Below, piece after piece: positions 54,539 through 63,861 of a DNA stretch of 64,000 nt (position 1 is the stretch's first letter; the number at the start of each line of letters is the position of its first letter). Both the position numbers and the translations under genes were made by a program. The stretch comes from Sporosarcina sp. BP05 (GTDB lineage Bacteria; Bacillota; Bacilli; Bacillales_A; Planococcaceae), in NCBI RefSeq assembly GCF_014282005.1, contig NZ_JACFTD010000003.1, forward strand, positions 1 through 64,000, written 5' to 3'. Under the pieces are notes generated by a model, which was given only the letters and a program-made list of their open reading frames with translations, had not been told where the DNA came from and did no database searches.

Positions 54539-54772
54539 ATGCTAGAGGGAGTTATTATAGTTGGTCTTGTGATGAGTGTGCCGATCATTGCAATTATTAC
54601 CGATCACCAGAGAAGAATTGTGAAAATCAAAGGGGAATTTATGCGCGATGAAATTGAACTAGAAAAACTAAAACAGCAAAACTTCATCATGGAAACTGAA
54701 AAGATGAAAATCGAATTGGAACAAATGAAGCTGGATTATACTTCAGGGAAAAATGAAATTATAAAAATATAG
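54539..54772 (+). CDS. Small membrane protein with a coiled coil, unknown
   Basis: A 77-residue protein with one membrane helix (about 4-20, GVIIVGLVMSVPIIAIIT) followed by a long charged coiled-coil helix (EIELEKLKQQNFIMETEKMK). AGGGGCG lies before the ATG. It precedes the DUF1992 gene by 16 bases and may share its transcript. The shape is like PspB-type small membrane proteins, but the family is not assigned. Confidence 0.6.
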   Translation: MLEGVIIVGLVMSVPIIAIITDHQRRIVKIKGEFMRDEIELEKLKQQNFIMETEKMKIELEQMKLDYTSGKNEIIKI

Positions 54773-54788
54773 AGTAAGGAGGAAGTTA

Positions 54789-55183
54789 ATGAGTATGAGC
54801 GATGATAAATTAAACCCACCATACAACGATCTGATTGGCGATATTTTAAAAGAGTTTACAAAAAAGGTGGTATGGATAATTTGGCGGGACAAGGGAAACC
54901 ACTGCCACAGGAATATTTCTCAGGTGATACATTCCAACATTTTCAACGGATTGCAAAAGATGCCGGTTATAAACCACATTGGCTGAAGCTACAGCACGAA
55001 ATTCGTGATGAAGTAATCGCAATTGCAGCTATTCATGCGACAGATACTGCAACAGTATTGGAATCGCGAATAGAAAAATTAAACGAAAAGGTATTTGAAT
55101 ACAATAAATCTTGTCCAGCCCCTATGCAGAAAGAATCGGTGTCGGTTAGCAATATTGAAGCTGCGATTGATTGGTGGAAATGA
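54789..55183 (+). pseudogene. DUF1992 (DnaJ-C28-type) protein, broken by a -1 frame change at A-AAA-AAG
   Basis: The ATG at 54789 (AAGGAGG upstream) starts SMSDDKLNPPYNDLIGDIL and continues to FTKK, but the conserved DUF1992 body (GGMDNLAGQGKPLPQEYFSG onwards to 55183) lies in the -1 frame. The junction is A-AAA-AAG at 54860-54866; slipping back one base there exactly restores the family sequence. This is either a one-base deletion in an A run (mutation or sequencing error) or programmed frameshifting. DUF1992 proteins are small helical proteins of unknown function. Confidence 0.7.
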
Positions 55184-55207
55184 AGTAATGAGAAAAGGGG
55201 AGTGACA

Positions 55208-56449
55208 GTGAATCGTGATTATAAGTTCATTTTTCTCGTCGTTTGTTGCATTTTATTGATGCCGGGGTGTTTTCTATCAAAACAGAAAGGTGAAACTATA
55301 CCAACGATGATTATACCACCTGAAAAAGGGGAAGTAGTAAAGTCTCCCAAGGGTACCACGTCACCCATAGATGAAATGATTGGCAAAATGACGTTGGAAG
55401 AAAAGGTCGGGCAATTACTAGTGATTGGTGTGGAAGGTACCTCGTATTCTGGTGAGATGGATAACATTATTCATAATTATCATGTTGGTGGAATTATTAT
55501 TATGGGGAAAAATGTATCGACAACACCTAAATTAGTGCACCTGATTAATGACATTAAAAAAGCAAATGAACCTAATAAAAATCCTCTATTCCTTTCTGTA
55601 GATGAAGAAGGAGGACGTGTTTCCAGACTGCCCGCCGATATACCAAGACTACCAACAGGTGCGCAAATCGGTAAACTCAATGATGAATCGGTGAGTTATC
55701 GTGCTGGCACCTATTTAGCTGAAGTGCTTAACGAATTCGGTTATAACATGAATTTCGCACCTGTATTGGATGTTAATAGTAACCCGACAAACCCAGTTAT
55801 CGGGGATCGCTCATTCGGATCGGATCCCTATCAAGTCGCTAAGCTAGGCATATCGACGATGCATGGAATGATGGACAATGGCATTATTCCTGTCGTTAAG
55901 CATTTCCCAGGGCACGGTGATACGGTTGTTGATTCACATAAGTCGTTGCCAAAAGTGGAAACAACTTTGGAAGAACTCCGTAACGTAGAGCTAGTACCAT
56001 TTCAAAAGGCAATTGAAGAAGGTGCAGATGCTGTAATGGTGGCTCATATTTTATTCCCGGCACTCGACCCTGATTATCCATCCTCAATGTCTAAAGCTAT
56101 TATCACGGGATTACTTCGCAACCAAATGCAGTTTGAAGGTGTCATCATAACGGATGACCTGACAATGGGGGCAATCGAGAATGACTATACAATCCCTGAA
56201 GCGGCTGTTCAGTCCTTCATCGCGGGAAGTGATCTGCTACTTGTAGTTCGCAATTATGAAGGTCAAATAAATACTTTCAAAGCGCTCAAAAAGGCTATTG
56301 CAACAGGAGAAATTACAGAAGAACGGCTTAATGAGAGTGTGAAACGGATTTTAACGCTTAAAGAGAAATATAGTGTATCAGATGAAGCGCATGAAAAAGT
56401 AGATGTGGATAAAGTTAAAGAAATGTACGACAAGCTCCCGCTGAAATAA
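55208..56449 (+). CDS. GH3 beta-N-acetylhexosaminidase lipoprotein (NagZ-like)
   Basis: A 413-residue glycoside hydrolase family 3 lipoprotein (lipobox LMPGCFLS) with VDEEGGRVSRLP, the catalytic/substrate motif KHFPGHGDTVVDSHKSLP (His-Asp pair typical of NagZ) and nucleophile region IITDDLTMGAIE. It removes N-acetylglucosamine from muropeptides in cell-wall recycling. It lacks the large C-terminal domain of B. subtilis NagZ. The frame begins at GTG 55202, but AAAGGGGA is better spaced for GTG 55208. Confidence 0.87.
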   Translation: MNRDYKFIFLVVCCILLMPGCFLSKQKGETIPTMIIPPEKGEVVKSPKGTTSPIDEMIGKMTLEEKVGQLLVIGVEGTSYSGEMDNIIHNYHVGGIIIMGKNVSTTPKLVHLINDIKKANEPNKNPLFLSVDEEGGRVSRLPADIPRLPTGAQIGKLNDESVSYRAGTYLAEVLNEFGYNMNFAPVLDVNSNPTNPVIGDRSFGSDPYQVAKLGISTMHGMMDNGIIPVVKHFPGHGDTVVDSHKSLPKVETTLEELRNVELVPFQKAIEEGADAVMVAHILFPALDPDYPSSMSKAIITGLLRNQMQFEGVIITDDLTMGAIENDYTIPEAAVQSFIAGSDLLLVVRNYEGQINTFKALKKAIATGEITEERLNESVKRILTLKEKYSVSDEAHEKVDVDKVKEMYDKLPLK

Positions 56450-56513
56450 ATGAATCTTCCCGCGCTCTCATCCGTATAATAAGATACTAGAAAAAGCCAG
56501 GGAGGATTATTAT

Positions 56514-56819
56514 ATGGAGAATAAAGGATTAAAAGTGTTAGTTCATGCCAGTGCTTTCTTCATGCCGTTTTTGGTACCGTTCATCATTTATCTAGTTATT
56601 GATGATTTAGAGGTCAAAAGGATGGCGATACAAGCAATCTTATTCCAACTGGTCATGGGAGCACTGATTGTTGTTTCTACGATTCTTGTTATTGTAATTG
56701 TCGGGATTCCAATGCTAATTGGATTCGGTTTAATGTGGTTGATTGTTCCAATCATAGCAATTGTCAAAGCACTAAATGACGAAAAGTACAATTATCCGAT
56801 TGTGGGTAGATGGATTTAA
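56514..56819 (+). CDS. DUF4870-family membrane protein
   Basis: A 101-residue protein with three membrane helices and the family pattern LVHASAFFMPFLVPFIIYLV near the N-terminus and PIIAIVKALNDEKYNYPI at the C-terminus. AGGGAGG precedes the ATG. Function unknown. Followed by a terminator. Confidence 0.75.
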   Translation: MENKGLKVLVHASAFFMPFLVPFIIYLVIDDLEVKRMAIQAILFQLVMGALIVVSTILVIVIVGIPMLIGFGLMWLIVPIIAIVKALNDEKYNYPIVGRWI

Positions 56820-56837
56820 TAATGTTATCAATAAAAT

Positions 56838-56880
56838 AAAGACGCGTTTCGTAGTTATTTCATACGAAGTGCGTCTTTTT
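56838..56880 (+). terminator. Intrinsic terminator
   Basis: AAAGACGC-GTTTCGTA pairs with TACGAAGT-GCGTCTTT, followed by TT. Long stem with two mismatches. Confidence 0.8.
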
Positions 56881-56947
56881 ACTTTCATATTGATGGCTAG
56901 ACTTGTATAAGATGGTGTAAGCAAAAAAATGAAGGAGGGAGAGGAAA

Positions 56948-58171
56948 ATGAATATCAAGTTTAATCTTGTCACGCAGATTTTTATCGCATTCGTCTTGGC
57001 TATTATTTTAGGCAGTATCTTTGGTAGTTCTATTGATTTCTTGAAGCCGTTTGGCGATCTGTTTCTACGGCTAATTAAATTCATCATTGCTCCGCTTATC
57101 TTTTCGACATTAGTCGTAGGTGTTGCAGGAACGTCCGATCCGAAACAGCTCGGGAGAATCGGTGTTAAAACGATTTCGTATTATTTAGTTACGACGGCAA
57201 TTGCAATCATTATAGGGTTGGCTGTCGCATTTACGATATCACCTGGTAAAGGAATTACGATATCGACAGAAGGATTAACTATTCCAGAAGCTGCTACTCA
57301 AGAACCACAAAGCGCCATTACAACAATCTTGAACATTATTCCTGAAAATCCGTTTACTGCTTTGGCTGCAGGGAATATATTACAAATCATCTTCTTCGCA
57401 TTGTTCATCGGTTTAGCCATAACATTTGTTGGTGAAAAAGCACAACGGGTTTACCATTTCTTTGAAGGTTTTGCAGAAGTAATGTATAAAATAACCGGTA
57501 TCGTTATGAAAGTGGCACCACTCGGGATTCTCGGATTGCTCGCTCCAGTTGTCGGTCAGTATGGATTAGCAGTTCTTTTGCCACTTGTAAAAGTGATAGC
57601 AGCCGTTTATATTGCCTGCATCCTTCATGCAGTTATTGTTTACTCGTCTGCTGTAAAGGTTTTGGGAAAAATGAGTCCCATCAAGTTTTTTAAAGGGATT
57701 TCACCTGCTGCACTTGTCGCTTTCAGTACGGCAAGTAGTGCTGGAACATTGCCAGTAACCATTAAAAATACGAATGAAAACCTAGGTGTGCCAAATAAAA
57801 TTTCGAGCTTCGTTCTTCCGCTTGGTGCAACGATTAATATGGATGGGACAGCCATTTATCAAGGTGTTGCCGTTGTCTTCATTGCACAATTTTACAATCT
57901 AAACTTGTCATTTACTCAACTTTTAACCATTGTCTTAATCACAATTTTAGCTTCAATTGGAACAGCTGGAGTACCGGGTGCTGGTATGATTATGTTGGCG
58001 ATGGTTCTAACCTCTGTCAATATGCCCCTCGAAGGAATCGCGCTTATCGCAGGTATTGATCGGATTTTGGATATGATGCGTACAACCGTGAATATTGTAG
58101 GGGATGCATCCGCAGCAGTTGTGGTAGCGGGCACTGAAAAAGATCAAATTGAAGTTGTTCCAAGCGATTGA
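56948..58171 (+). CDS. Dicarboxylate/amino acid:cation symporter (DAACS family)
   Basis: A 407-residue glutamate/aspartate/dicarboxylate-type Na+ or H+ symporter with eight helices and two re-entrant loops. Signatures are the Ser-rich hairpin 1 FSTASSAGTLPVTI, the helix 7 motif GATINMDGTAIYQG, hairpin 2 SIGTAGVPGAGMI, and helix 8 DRILDMMRTTVNIVGDASAA with the substrate-binding Asp and Arg-Thr. GGAGGGAGAGG precedes the ATG. The amino acid versus dicarboxylate choice cannot be settled from sequence alone. Confidence 0.9.
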   Translation: MNIKFNLVTQIFIAFVLAIILGSIFGSSIDFLKPFGDLFLRLIKFIIAPLIFSTLVVGVAGTSDPKQLGRIGVKTISYYLVTTAIAIIIGLAVAFTISPGKGITISTEGLTIPEAATQEPQSAITTILNIIPENPFTALAAGNILQIIFFALFIGLAITFVGEKAQRVYHFFEGFAEVMYKITGIVMKVAPLGILGLLAPVVGQYGLAVLLPLVKVIAAVYIACILHAVIVYSSAVKVLGKMSPIKFFKGISPAALVAFSTASSAGTLPVTIKNTNENLGVPNKISSFVLPLGATINMDGTAIYQGVAVVFIAQFYNLNLSFTQLLTIVLITILASIGTAGVPGAGMIMLAMVLTSVNMPLEGIALIAGIDRILDMMRTTVNIVGDASAAVVVAGTEKDQIEVVPSD

Positions 58172-58176
58172 AGCAC

Positions 58177-58216
58177 AGAAAAAGCGCCCTCCGCAATTGC
58201 AGAAGGTGCTTTTTCT
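58177..58216. terminator. Bidirectional intrinsic terminator
   Basis: AGAAAAAGCGCC pairs with GGTGCTTTTTCT (one wobble), between the convergent symporter and HxlR genes. Confidence 0.85.
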
Positions 58217-58224
58217 CCTGTTCA

Positions 58225-58596
58225 TTATTTTAGTTTATCGTTTAAAATGCTATCTTCTAGAACGGAAAATTTATCTCCATATACTTTCGTAATATGTACG
58301 TTCCCCCATGCACATAGCGAATCTAATATGCCCTCTAAACTTAAACCATATTCACTCAATTCATATTCTACTTTAGGTGGAACCTGGTTGTAGGCAATCC
58401 GGTTAATTACGCCATCTGCTTCTAGCTCACGCAATTGTTGCGTGAGCATTTTTTGTGTGATGTCAGGCATGAGCCGTTTCAATTCACTCGTCCGTTTTTT
58501 ACCATGTGTTAAATGGCACAGAATAACACATTTCCACTTTCCCCCAATTACTTCCAATGTTGCTTCGACGGATATATTATACTTCTTTTTTGTCAT
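58225..58596 (-). CDS. HxlR-family transcriptional regulator
   Basis: A 123-residue winged-helix regulator with the HxlR motif VEATLEVIGGKWKCVILCHL, HTH ITQKMLTQQLRELEADGVI and wing VPPKVEYELSEYG. In most relatives a redox-active Cys comes before VExTL; here it is ISVEATL without Cys, while Cys occurs after GGKWK and in SLCAWG. Divergent from an MFS transporter and an aldo-keto reductase, which it probably controls through operators at 58617-58670. Confidence 0.87.
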   Translation of the reverse strand: MTKKKYNISVEATLEVIGGKWKCVILCHLTHGKKRTSELKRLMPDITQKMLTQQLRELEADGVINRIAYNQVPPKVEYELSEYGLSLEGILDSLCAWGNVHITKVYGDKFSVLEDSILNDKLK

Positions 58597-58616
58597 AGTT
58601 ATCCTCCTCAGCTTAG

Positions 58617-58670
58617 GGTACTAAAAAGTACCTATATAACCTTTTAGTGCCTATGGTACTTTAAAGTGCG
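58617..58670. promoter_or_regulatory. Two palindromic operators in the HxlR/MFS divergent region
   Basis: GGTAC-TAAAAA-GTACC (58617-58632) and GTACTTTAAAGTGC (58656-58669, one mismatch) share the arms GTACT/AGTAC. Their centres are about 38 bp apart. Similar GTAC-type dyads are bound by HxlR/YodB-type regulators. The -10/-35 elements were not clearly assigned. Confidence 0.55.
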
Positions 58671-58789
58671 TACTTTTCTTTTTAATCCCTGTGACTCATA
58701 CTAACATTTGCAGGTGAATTGCACGAGTAATTTAATTTTGCACTCCGCAAATTCAATCATACAACATGGGAATAGGAAGGATGAAAATA

Positions 58790-59989
58790 ATGACTTTAGA
58801 TAAAAAGAGGAGTATGTTTGCGCTGCTTGCATTAGCTATCAGTGCATTTGCAATAGGAACAACGGAATTTATTAGTGTTGGGCTGTTGCCGTTGATCTCT
58901 CAAGACTTAGACATATCGGTGACAACGGCAGGACTAACTGTTTCCCTGTACGCGTTAGGAGTAATGATAGGTGCCCCATTATTAACATCGCTTACTTCAA
59001 GAATGCCAAGGAAAAAATTATTGTTATGGATTATGATAGTCTTTATCATAGGAAACGGGATTGCAGCGGGTGCAACTAGTGTTACCGTTTTGCTTGTTGC
59101 CCGTGTCATATCCGCGTTTTCACATGGTGTTTTTATGTCAATTGGATCGACGATTGCTGCTGATTTAGTTCCTGAAAATCGTAGAGCAAGTGCGATTTCA
59201 ATTATGTTTACTGGGCTTACTGTTGCTACGATTACAGGAGTTCCATTTGGCACATTCATAGGGCAACAATTTGGTTGGCGCTTTGCTTTTGTAGCGATTG
59301 TTGTCATCGGGGTTATAGGGTTTATTGCGAACAGTATTCTTGTTCCATCAGATTTACGTCAAAGTACTCCGACAACGATTCGGGACCAAGTTAAGCTCAT
59401 AACAAATAGCCGGATATTGCTGGTATTGACTATTACAGCACTAGGGTACGGAGGAACATTTGTCGTATTCACGTACTTATCTCCGTTGCTTCAGACGATA
59501 ACAGGATTTAAACAAGGAACCATCGTGATCATCTTACTTGTTTACGGAATTGCGATAGCAATTGGTAATATGATTGGCGGAAAGCTGTCAAATAAAAATC
59601 CGATTGGTTCGCTATTTTATATGTTTATTGCGCAAGCAATTGTGCTTTTCATATTGACATTTACAGCTCCATTTAAGGTTGTGGGTTTAGTAACAATACT
59701 TTTCATGGGTTTGTTTGCATTTATGAACGTTTCTGGACTTCAAGTGTATGTCGTCATGTTAGCCGAACGATTTGTACCGAGTGCAGTAGACGTTGCTTCT
59801 GCTATGAATATTGCCGCATTTAATGCCGGAATTGCGATGGGTGCGTACGTAGGTGGAGTGGTTACTGATTCGATTGGGCTCATTCATACGGCTTGGATTG
59901 CAGGGACAATGGTACTGATTGCAGCCATATTAACAGGCGTTAGTCGGGCGCTAGAAAGAAAAGATCAGCAAAGGATTAACCAATCCTGA
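58790..59989 (+). CDS. MFS transporter, DHA1/AraJ-YdhP type
   Basis: A 399-residue, 12-helix transporter of the drug:H+ antiporter-1 group. Typical are the helix 1 pattern SAFAIGTTEFISVGLLPLI and the loop 2-3 motif GAPLLTSLTSRMPRKKLLL. The frame opens at 58766, but AGGAAGG is spaced for ATG 58790. It faces away from the HxlR gene and is 67 bases upstream of the aldo-keto reductase, suggesting a shared detoxification role. Confidence 0.88.
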   Translation: MTLDKKRSMFALLALAISAFAIGTTEFISVGLLPLISQDLDISVTTAGLTVSLYALGVMIGAPLLTSLTSRMPRKKLLLWIMIVFIIGNGIAAGATSVTVLLVARVISAFSHGVFMSIGSTIAADLVPENRRASAISIMFTGLTVATITGVPFGTFIGQQFGWRFAFVAIVVIGVIGFIANSILVPSDLRQSTPTTIRDQVKLITNSRILLVLTITALGYGGTFVVFTYLSPLLQTITGFKQGTIVIILLVYGIAIAIGNMIGGKLSNKNPIGSLFYMFIAQAIVLFILTFTAPFKVVGLVTILFMGLFAFMNVSGLQVYVVMLAERFVPSAVDVASAMNIAAFNAGIAMGAYVGGVVTDSIGLIHTAWIAGTMVLIAAILTGVSRALERKDQQRINQS

Positions 59990-60056
59990 AAGGGGGTGAT
60001 TGGAACTGTGTAATCCGTAGCACAACTTTAATTAAAAAATAGGGGGACATTAAATA

Positions 60057-60896
60057 ATGAAAAACTTACAATCGTCAACAACGTTGCATAATGGTACGAA
60101 AATGCCTTGGCTGGGTCTCGGTGTATTTAAAGTTGAAGAAGGTCAAGAATTAGTAAATGCAGTGAAGACTGCGATTGCACATGGTTATCGTAGTGTCGAT
60201 ACAGCCGCGATTTACGGCAATGAGGTTGGCGTAGGACTAGGTGTTCGTGAGGCGGTTGAAGAAACAGGTATTGCGCGAGAAAATCTATTTATCACATCAA
60301 AAGTTTGGAATTCAGAGTTGGGCTACGAATCAACAATTGCAGCTTATGAAGAGAGCTTAACGAAACTAGGTTTAGATTATTTAGATCTATACCTTATTCA
60401 CTGGCCGGTAGCAGGTAAATATAAAGAAGCATGGAGAGCGCTAGAAACGCTTTATAAAGAAGGACGTGTTAAAGCAATTGGCGTAAGTAATTTCCAAATT
60501 CATCATCTTGAAGACTTGATGGAGGATGCGGAAATTAAACCAATGGTGAACCAAGTGGAATTCCATCCGCGTTTAACGCAAAAAGAACTGCAAACATTTT
60601 GCCAACAACAGGATATTCAATTGGAAGCATGGTCCCCCCTCATGCAAGGAGGATTGCTAGATAACACAGATCTTCAAGAAATTGCAGATAAGCATGGTAA
60701 ATCCATCGCCCAAGTTATTTTACGCTGGGATTTACAAAATGGCGTCATCACAATTCCAAAATCAACGAAAGAACATCGTATTGCTGAAAATGCAACCGTT
60801 TTTGATTTTGAATTAACGGCAGATGACATGAAACGCATCGATAGTTTGAATCAAAATCATCGAGTTGGTCCAGATCCGGATAACTTTGATTTTTAA
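60057..60896 (+). CDS. Aldo-keto reductase (YvgN-like)
   Basis: A 279-residue NADPH-dependent (alpha/beta)8-barrel reductase, likely for glyoxal and methylglyoxal. The catalytic tetrad is visible: Asp and Tyr in SVDTAAIYGNE, Lys in FITSKVWNSE and His in YLIHWPVAG; the cofactor motif is ITIPKSTKEHRIAEN. Located after the MFS transporter, in line with HxlR control. Ribosome binding site AGGGGGA. Followed by a strong terminator. Confidence 0.92.
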   Translation: MKNLQSSTTLHNGTKMPWLGLGVFKVEEGQELVNAVKTAIAHGYRSVDTAAIYGNEVGVGLGVREAVEETGIARENLFITSKVWNSELGYESTIAAYEESLTKLGLDYLDLYLIHWPVAGKYKEAWRALETLYKEGRVKAIGVSNFQIHHLEDLMEDAEIKPMVNQVEFHPRLTQKELQTFCQQQDIQLEAWSPLMQGGLLDNTDLQEIADKHGKSIAQVILRWDLQNGVITIPKSTKEHRIAENATVFDFELTADDMKRIDSLNQNHRVGPDPDNFDF

Positions 60897-60898
60897 TA

Positions 60899-60945
60899 AA
60901 AGCAAGTCCCCTATCATCTGAACGAGGATAGGGGACTTGCTTTGC
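60899..60945 (+). terminator. Intrinsic terminator
   Basis: AAAGCAAGTCCCCTATC (60899-60915) pairs perfectly with GATAGGGGACTTGCTTT (60927-60943). Confidence 0.9.
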
Positions 60946-61122
60946 GCGGTAATGTTTGCTGATGGGAATTGAAGTTATTGACACATGATTAGATTGAATT
61001 TGTAATTTATTATTGGTATAGTATTGAATAATCTGGCTATGGCGTGGTATATATACTGAATCATGTTTAGCGGTAGCATATTGCAGATAAATAACTTTAT
61101 GGATTAGAGAGGAGCGTAATGT

Positions 61123-61485
61123 ATGAAGTGTAAGGATATCACGCCGATTTTTCGAATATTTGATGAGAAGAAAGCGAAAGAATTTTACGTTGACTATTTA
61201 GGATTTGTTGTAGATTGGGAACATCGATTTGAGGAGAACATGCCATTGTATATGCAGGTGTCAAACGGAAATTGTAAAATTCATCTTTCAGAACATCATG
61301 GGGATTGTAGCCCAGGAGCTGCAATCCGGATTGCGATTGAAAATATCGAAGGCCTTCATGCAATGCTTCATTCGAAAGAATATAAATACGCACGTCCTGG
61401 TATTGAAACAACTCCATGGCAAACAAGGGAACTGACAGTTGGCGATCCATTCAGCAATCGTATTGTTTTTTTTGAGGAGGAATAA
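61123..61485 (+). CDS. Glyoxalase/bleomycin-resistance-fold protein
   Basis: A 120-residue VOC-superfamily protein with two beta-alpha-beta-beta-beta modules: TPIFRIFDEKKAKEFYVDYL and the C-terminal ELTVGDPFSNRIVFFEE, plus CKIHLSEHHGD where metal or ligand contacts usually lie. Length and arrangement match the bleomycin-resistance (BLMA) subgroup. GAGAGGAG precedes the ATG. Binding of bleomycin itself should not be assumed. Confidence 0.82.
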   Translation: MKCKDITPIFRIFDEKKAKEFYVDYLGFVVDWEHRFEENMPLYMQVSNGNCKIHLSEHHGDCSPGAAIRIAIENIEGLHAMLHSKEYKYARPGIETTPWQTRELTVGDPFSNRIVFFEEE

Positions 61486-61528
61486 TGAAAAAGAGGGTTT
61501 TCTTCAATAGAAGAAAACCCTCTTTTCA
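61484..61528. terminator. Bidirectional intrinsic terminator
   Basis: AATGAAAAAGAGGGTTTTC pairs with GAAAACCCTCTTTTCATT (a bulged A), between the VOC gene and the minus-strand gene ending at 61529. Confidence 0.85.
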
Positions 61529-61807
61529 TTATTTACTATTTCTGTAGGAATTTAAGATTTGATCGGACTGTTGCATGATTTGTAAGGCGTTGTTGATAGA
61601 TTGTTGTCTTTTATACGTCTGGAACTTCTCTTTGATTTTTTCCGAATTATCAAGGATTGCAGGTAACTTAACACTTGGCGCGACAAATAAGGTGTCATTG
61701 TTTATGAACGAACTGCCTGGCAAGTGGTTCTGCATGCCGAGCAATTTTTTCGCTAAACGGATTGTGGCCGTTCGTTCATCCGTAGCTCTCCGAAGATCCA
61801 GGTCCAC
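61529..61807 (-). CDS. Short reading frame of unknown function, possibly a gene remnant
   Basis: A 92-residue frame starting at GTG 61807 (AGAGG 12 bases upstream, weak). The product has basic patches (LRRATDERTATIRLAKKLL) and a helical Gln-rich end (KFQTYKRQQSINNALQIMQQ). Ending right at a bidirectional terminator supports it being, or having been, expressed. No start-proximal promoter is obvious, and it may be the C-terminal piece of a lost gene. No family was recognised. Confidence 0.4.
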   Translation of the reverse strand: MDLDLRRATDERTATIRLAKKLLGMQNHLPGSSFINNDTLFVAPSVKLPAILDNSEKIKEKFQTYKRQQSINNALQIMQQSDQILNSYRNSK

Positions 61808-62036
61808 TAAGTGCTAAAGCCTCTGGGAACGAATGAATAGACACTTTTCCACTTTAAGAAAGTAGCCAAAGTTGCAATTTTAGCTCATAAATCATTCTCT
61901 ATTGCATTTCTTCATTTTAAAATTTAAGGAAGTGTCACTTTCAATATGGTACCTCAATGTTACTTGTATTATCTTTGCTAAAATAAGCAAAGAAGACATT
62001 ACTCTATAAATATCGGAGTGAAAAAAATAGTCCGAA

Positions 62037-62084
62037 AAAAAACAGCTCACCCCAATGGTTTTATTCCATTGAGTGAGCTGTTTT
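62037..62084 (-). terminator. Intrinsic terminator of the catalase gene
   Basis: AAAACAGCTCAC-TCAATGG pairs across a seven-base loop with CCATTG-GGGTGAGCTGTTTT; on the minus strand a U-run follows (plus-strand A-run 62034-62042). Confidence 0.85.
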
Positions 62085-62085
62085 A

Positions 62086-63681
62086 TTAATATGGATCGGC
62101 GTCATGGCTTTTTCTCACTGCTTCATCAGGGGCTTGATCGCCATCTCTATTTCCGAGGGGCTTCTGACTCGACACTTTTGTTGATGCTTGCGTCAAGCCA
62201 TCACGTAAACGACGTCCGTATTCTTGATCGGCTTCTTCAGCAAGTTCCATCATTTTATCTTGAATGCGCTGGTCACAACTTGAAAGGTCTGAAACCAAAT
62301 TTGAAATCAAATCTGCTCGTTCCCATTCTTTAAAATTGCGATACGTGTCTCCAGCTTGCTTTGTATTGCTTTGTCGGTCAATCGACTCCCGCACAAGTTT
62401 ACCTTCAATATAGGGGGTGTATTCTATTCCATCTTGTTCCGCTTCTTTTAATCCGCCCAAAATCGATGGCTCGTAATTAATATGAGGGTTCTGACCCGGA
62501 GCTCGGTCAAGTTTATACTGCATTTGTCCGCCACTCTGATTTGTTGCGACCCGTTTTTTTGGAGAATTAATGGGTAGCTGTAAATAGTTGGCACCAACGC
62601 GATGACGCTGCGTATCAGAGTAAGAGAAAGTGCGCCCTTGAAGCATTTTATCATCAGAAAAATCAAGACCATCAACAAGCACACCTGTACCGAATGCAAC
62701 TTGTTCTACTTCAGTAAAGTAATCTTCAGGGTTTTTGTTCAAGGTCATCTTTCCGACAGGTAGCCAAGGGAACTGATCTTCCGGCCATAATTTTGTATCA
62801 TCAAGCGGGTCGAAATCGAGATCTGGATGCTCTTCATCACTCATAATTTGGACAAGTAACTCCCATTCGGGATAATCACCATCTTTGATCGCATCATGTA
62901 AATCTTGTGTCGCATGATTGAAACTTGTTCCCTGGATTTCACTTGCTTCTTGTTGGGTCAAGTTTTTAATACCTTGTTTGGGCTCCCAATGATACTTGAC
63001 AAGTACTGCAACGCCTTCTTGGTTCACCCATTTATACGTATTGACACCGGAGCCTTGCATCATGCGGTAGTTAGCGGGAATCCCCCAGGGCGAATAGACG
63101 AATGTCACCATATGGAATGATTCAGGTGAGCTGGCACAAAAATCGAAAAAGCGTTCACCATCTTGAATATTCGTAATCGGGTCTGGTTTAAAGGCGTGAA
63201 TCATATCAGGGAACTTAATCGCATCACGGATAAAGAAAATTTTCAAGTTATTTCCGACGAGATCCCAGTTGCCGTCCTCTGTATAAAATTTCACAGCAAA
63301 TCCACGGGGGTCACGGAGTGTTTCAGGTGAGTGACCACCATGAATAACGGATGAAAAGCGGACGAATACAGGCGTCTGTTTGCCTTTCACCTGAAATAGT
63401 TTTGCGCGTGTATACTTGGACACAGGTTCGTCACCAGTTGTTCCGTAAGCTTCGAAAAAGCCGTGCGCGCCGGCACCACGCGCATGGACAACACGTTCAG
63501 GAATTCGTTCTCTGTCGAAGTGGCTGATTTTTTCTAGAAAATCATAGTTTTCTAAAACAGCAGGACCTCGATTGCCGACTGTCCTTAGGTTCTGGTTGTT
63601 TGTAACAGGATGTCCCTGTCTATTCGTCAATGTGTCTTCTTGTTCATCATTCGAGTTGTTAGTGGTTGAACTTTCAGGCAA
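62086..63681 (-). CDS. Catalase, KatX-like (clade 3-type with terminal extensions)
   Basis: Monofunctional haem catalase, 531 residues. The distal His is in [19 protein letters not shown], the distal Asn in [17 protein letters not shown] and the proximal Tyr in [39 protein letters not shown] and [12 protein letters not shown] resemble spore-associated KatX-type catalases rather than vegetative KatA; that is a recollected likeness. GAGGAGG precedes the TTG at 63681. A 14-base perfect palindrome AGGAATTAATTCCT lies upstream at 63751-63764. Confidence 0.92.
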   Translation of the reverse strand: MPESSTTNNSNDEQEDTLTNRQGHPVTNNQNLRTVGNRGPAVLENYDFLEKISHFDRERIPERVVHARGAGAHGFFEAYGTTGDEPVSKYTRAKLFQVKGKQTPVFVRFSSVIHGGHSPETLRDPRGFAVKFYTEDGNWDLVGNNLKIFFIRDAIKFPDMIHAFKPDPITNIQDGERFFDFCASSPESFHMVTFVYSPWGIPANYRMMQGSGVNTYKWVNQEGVAVLVKYHWEPKQGIKNLTQQEASEIQGTSFNHATQDLHDAIKDGDYPEWELLVQIMSDEEHPDLDFDPLDDTKLWPEDQFPWLPVGKMTLNKNPEDYFTEVEQVAFGTGVLVDGLDFSDDKMLQGRTFSYSDTQRHRVGANYLQLPINSPKKRVATNQSGGQMQYKLDRAPGQNPHINYEPSILGGLKEAEQDGIEYTPYIEGKLVRESIDRQSNTKQAGDTYRNFKEWERADLISNLVSDLSSCDQRIQDKMMELAEEADQEYGRRLRDGLTQASTKVSSQKPLGNRDGDQAPDEAVRKSHDADPY

Positions 63682-63861
63682 ATAAAAACCTCCTCTTTAA
63701 TGAAATTCATCTTGAATAGGGTATCTCATCCTCACTCTGCTCAATATCGAAGGAATTAATTCCTGTTTTAGTTTATTTTGAAAATGAATGTTGTGAATGA
63801 GTGTAGAAATGCCGGAGACAAACATATACATCAATAAAGTAATTGAAATAGGTGGGGTCTT

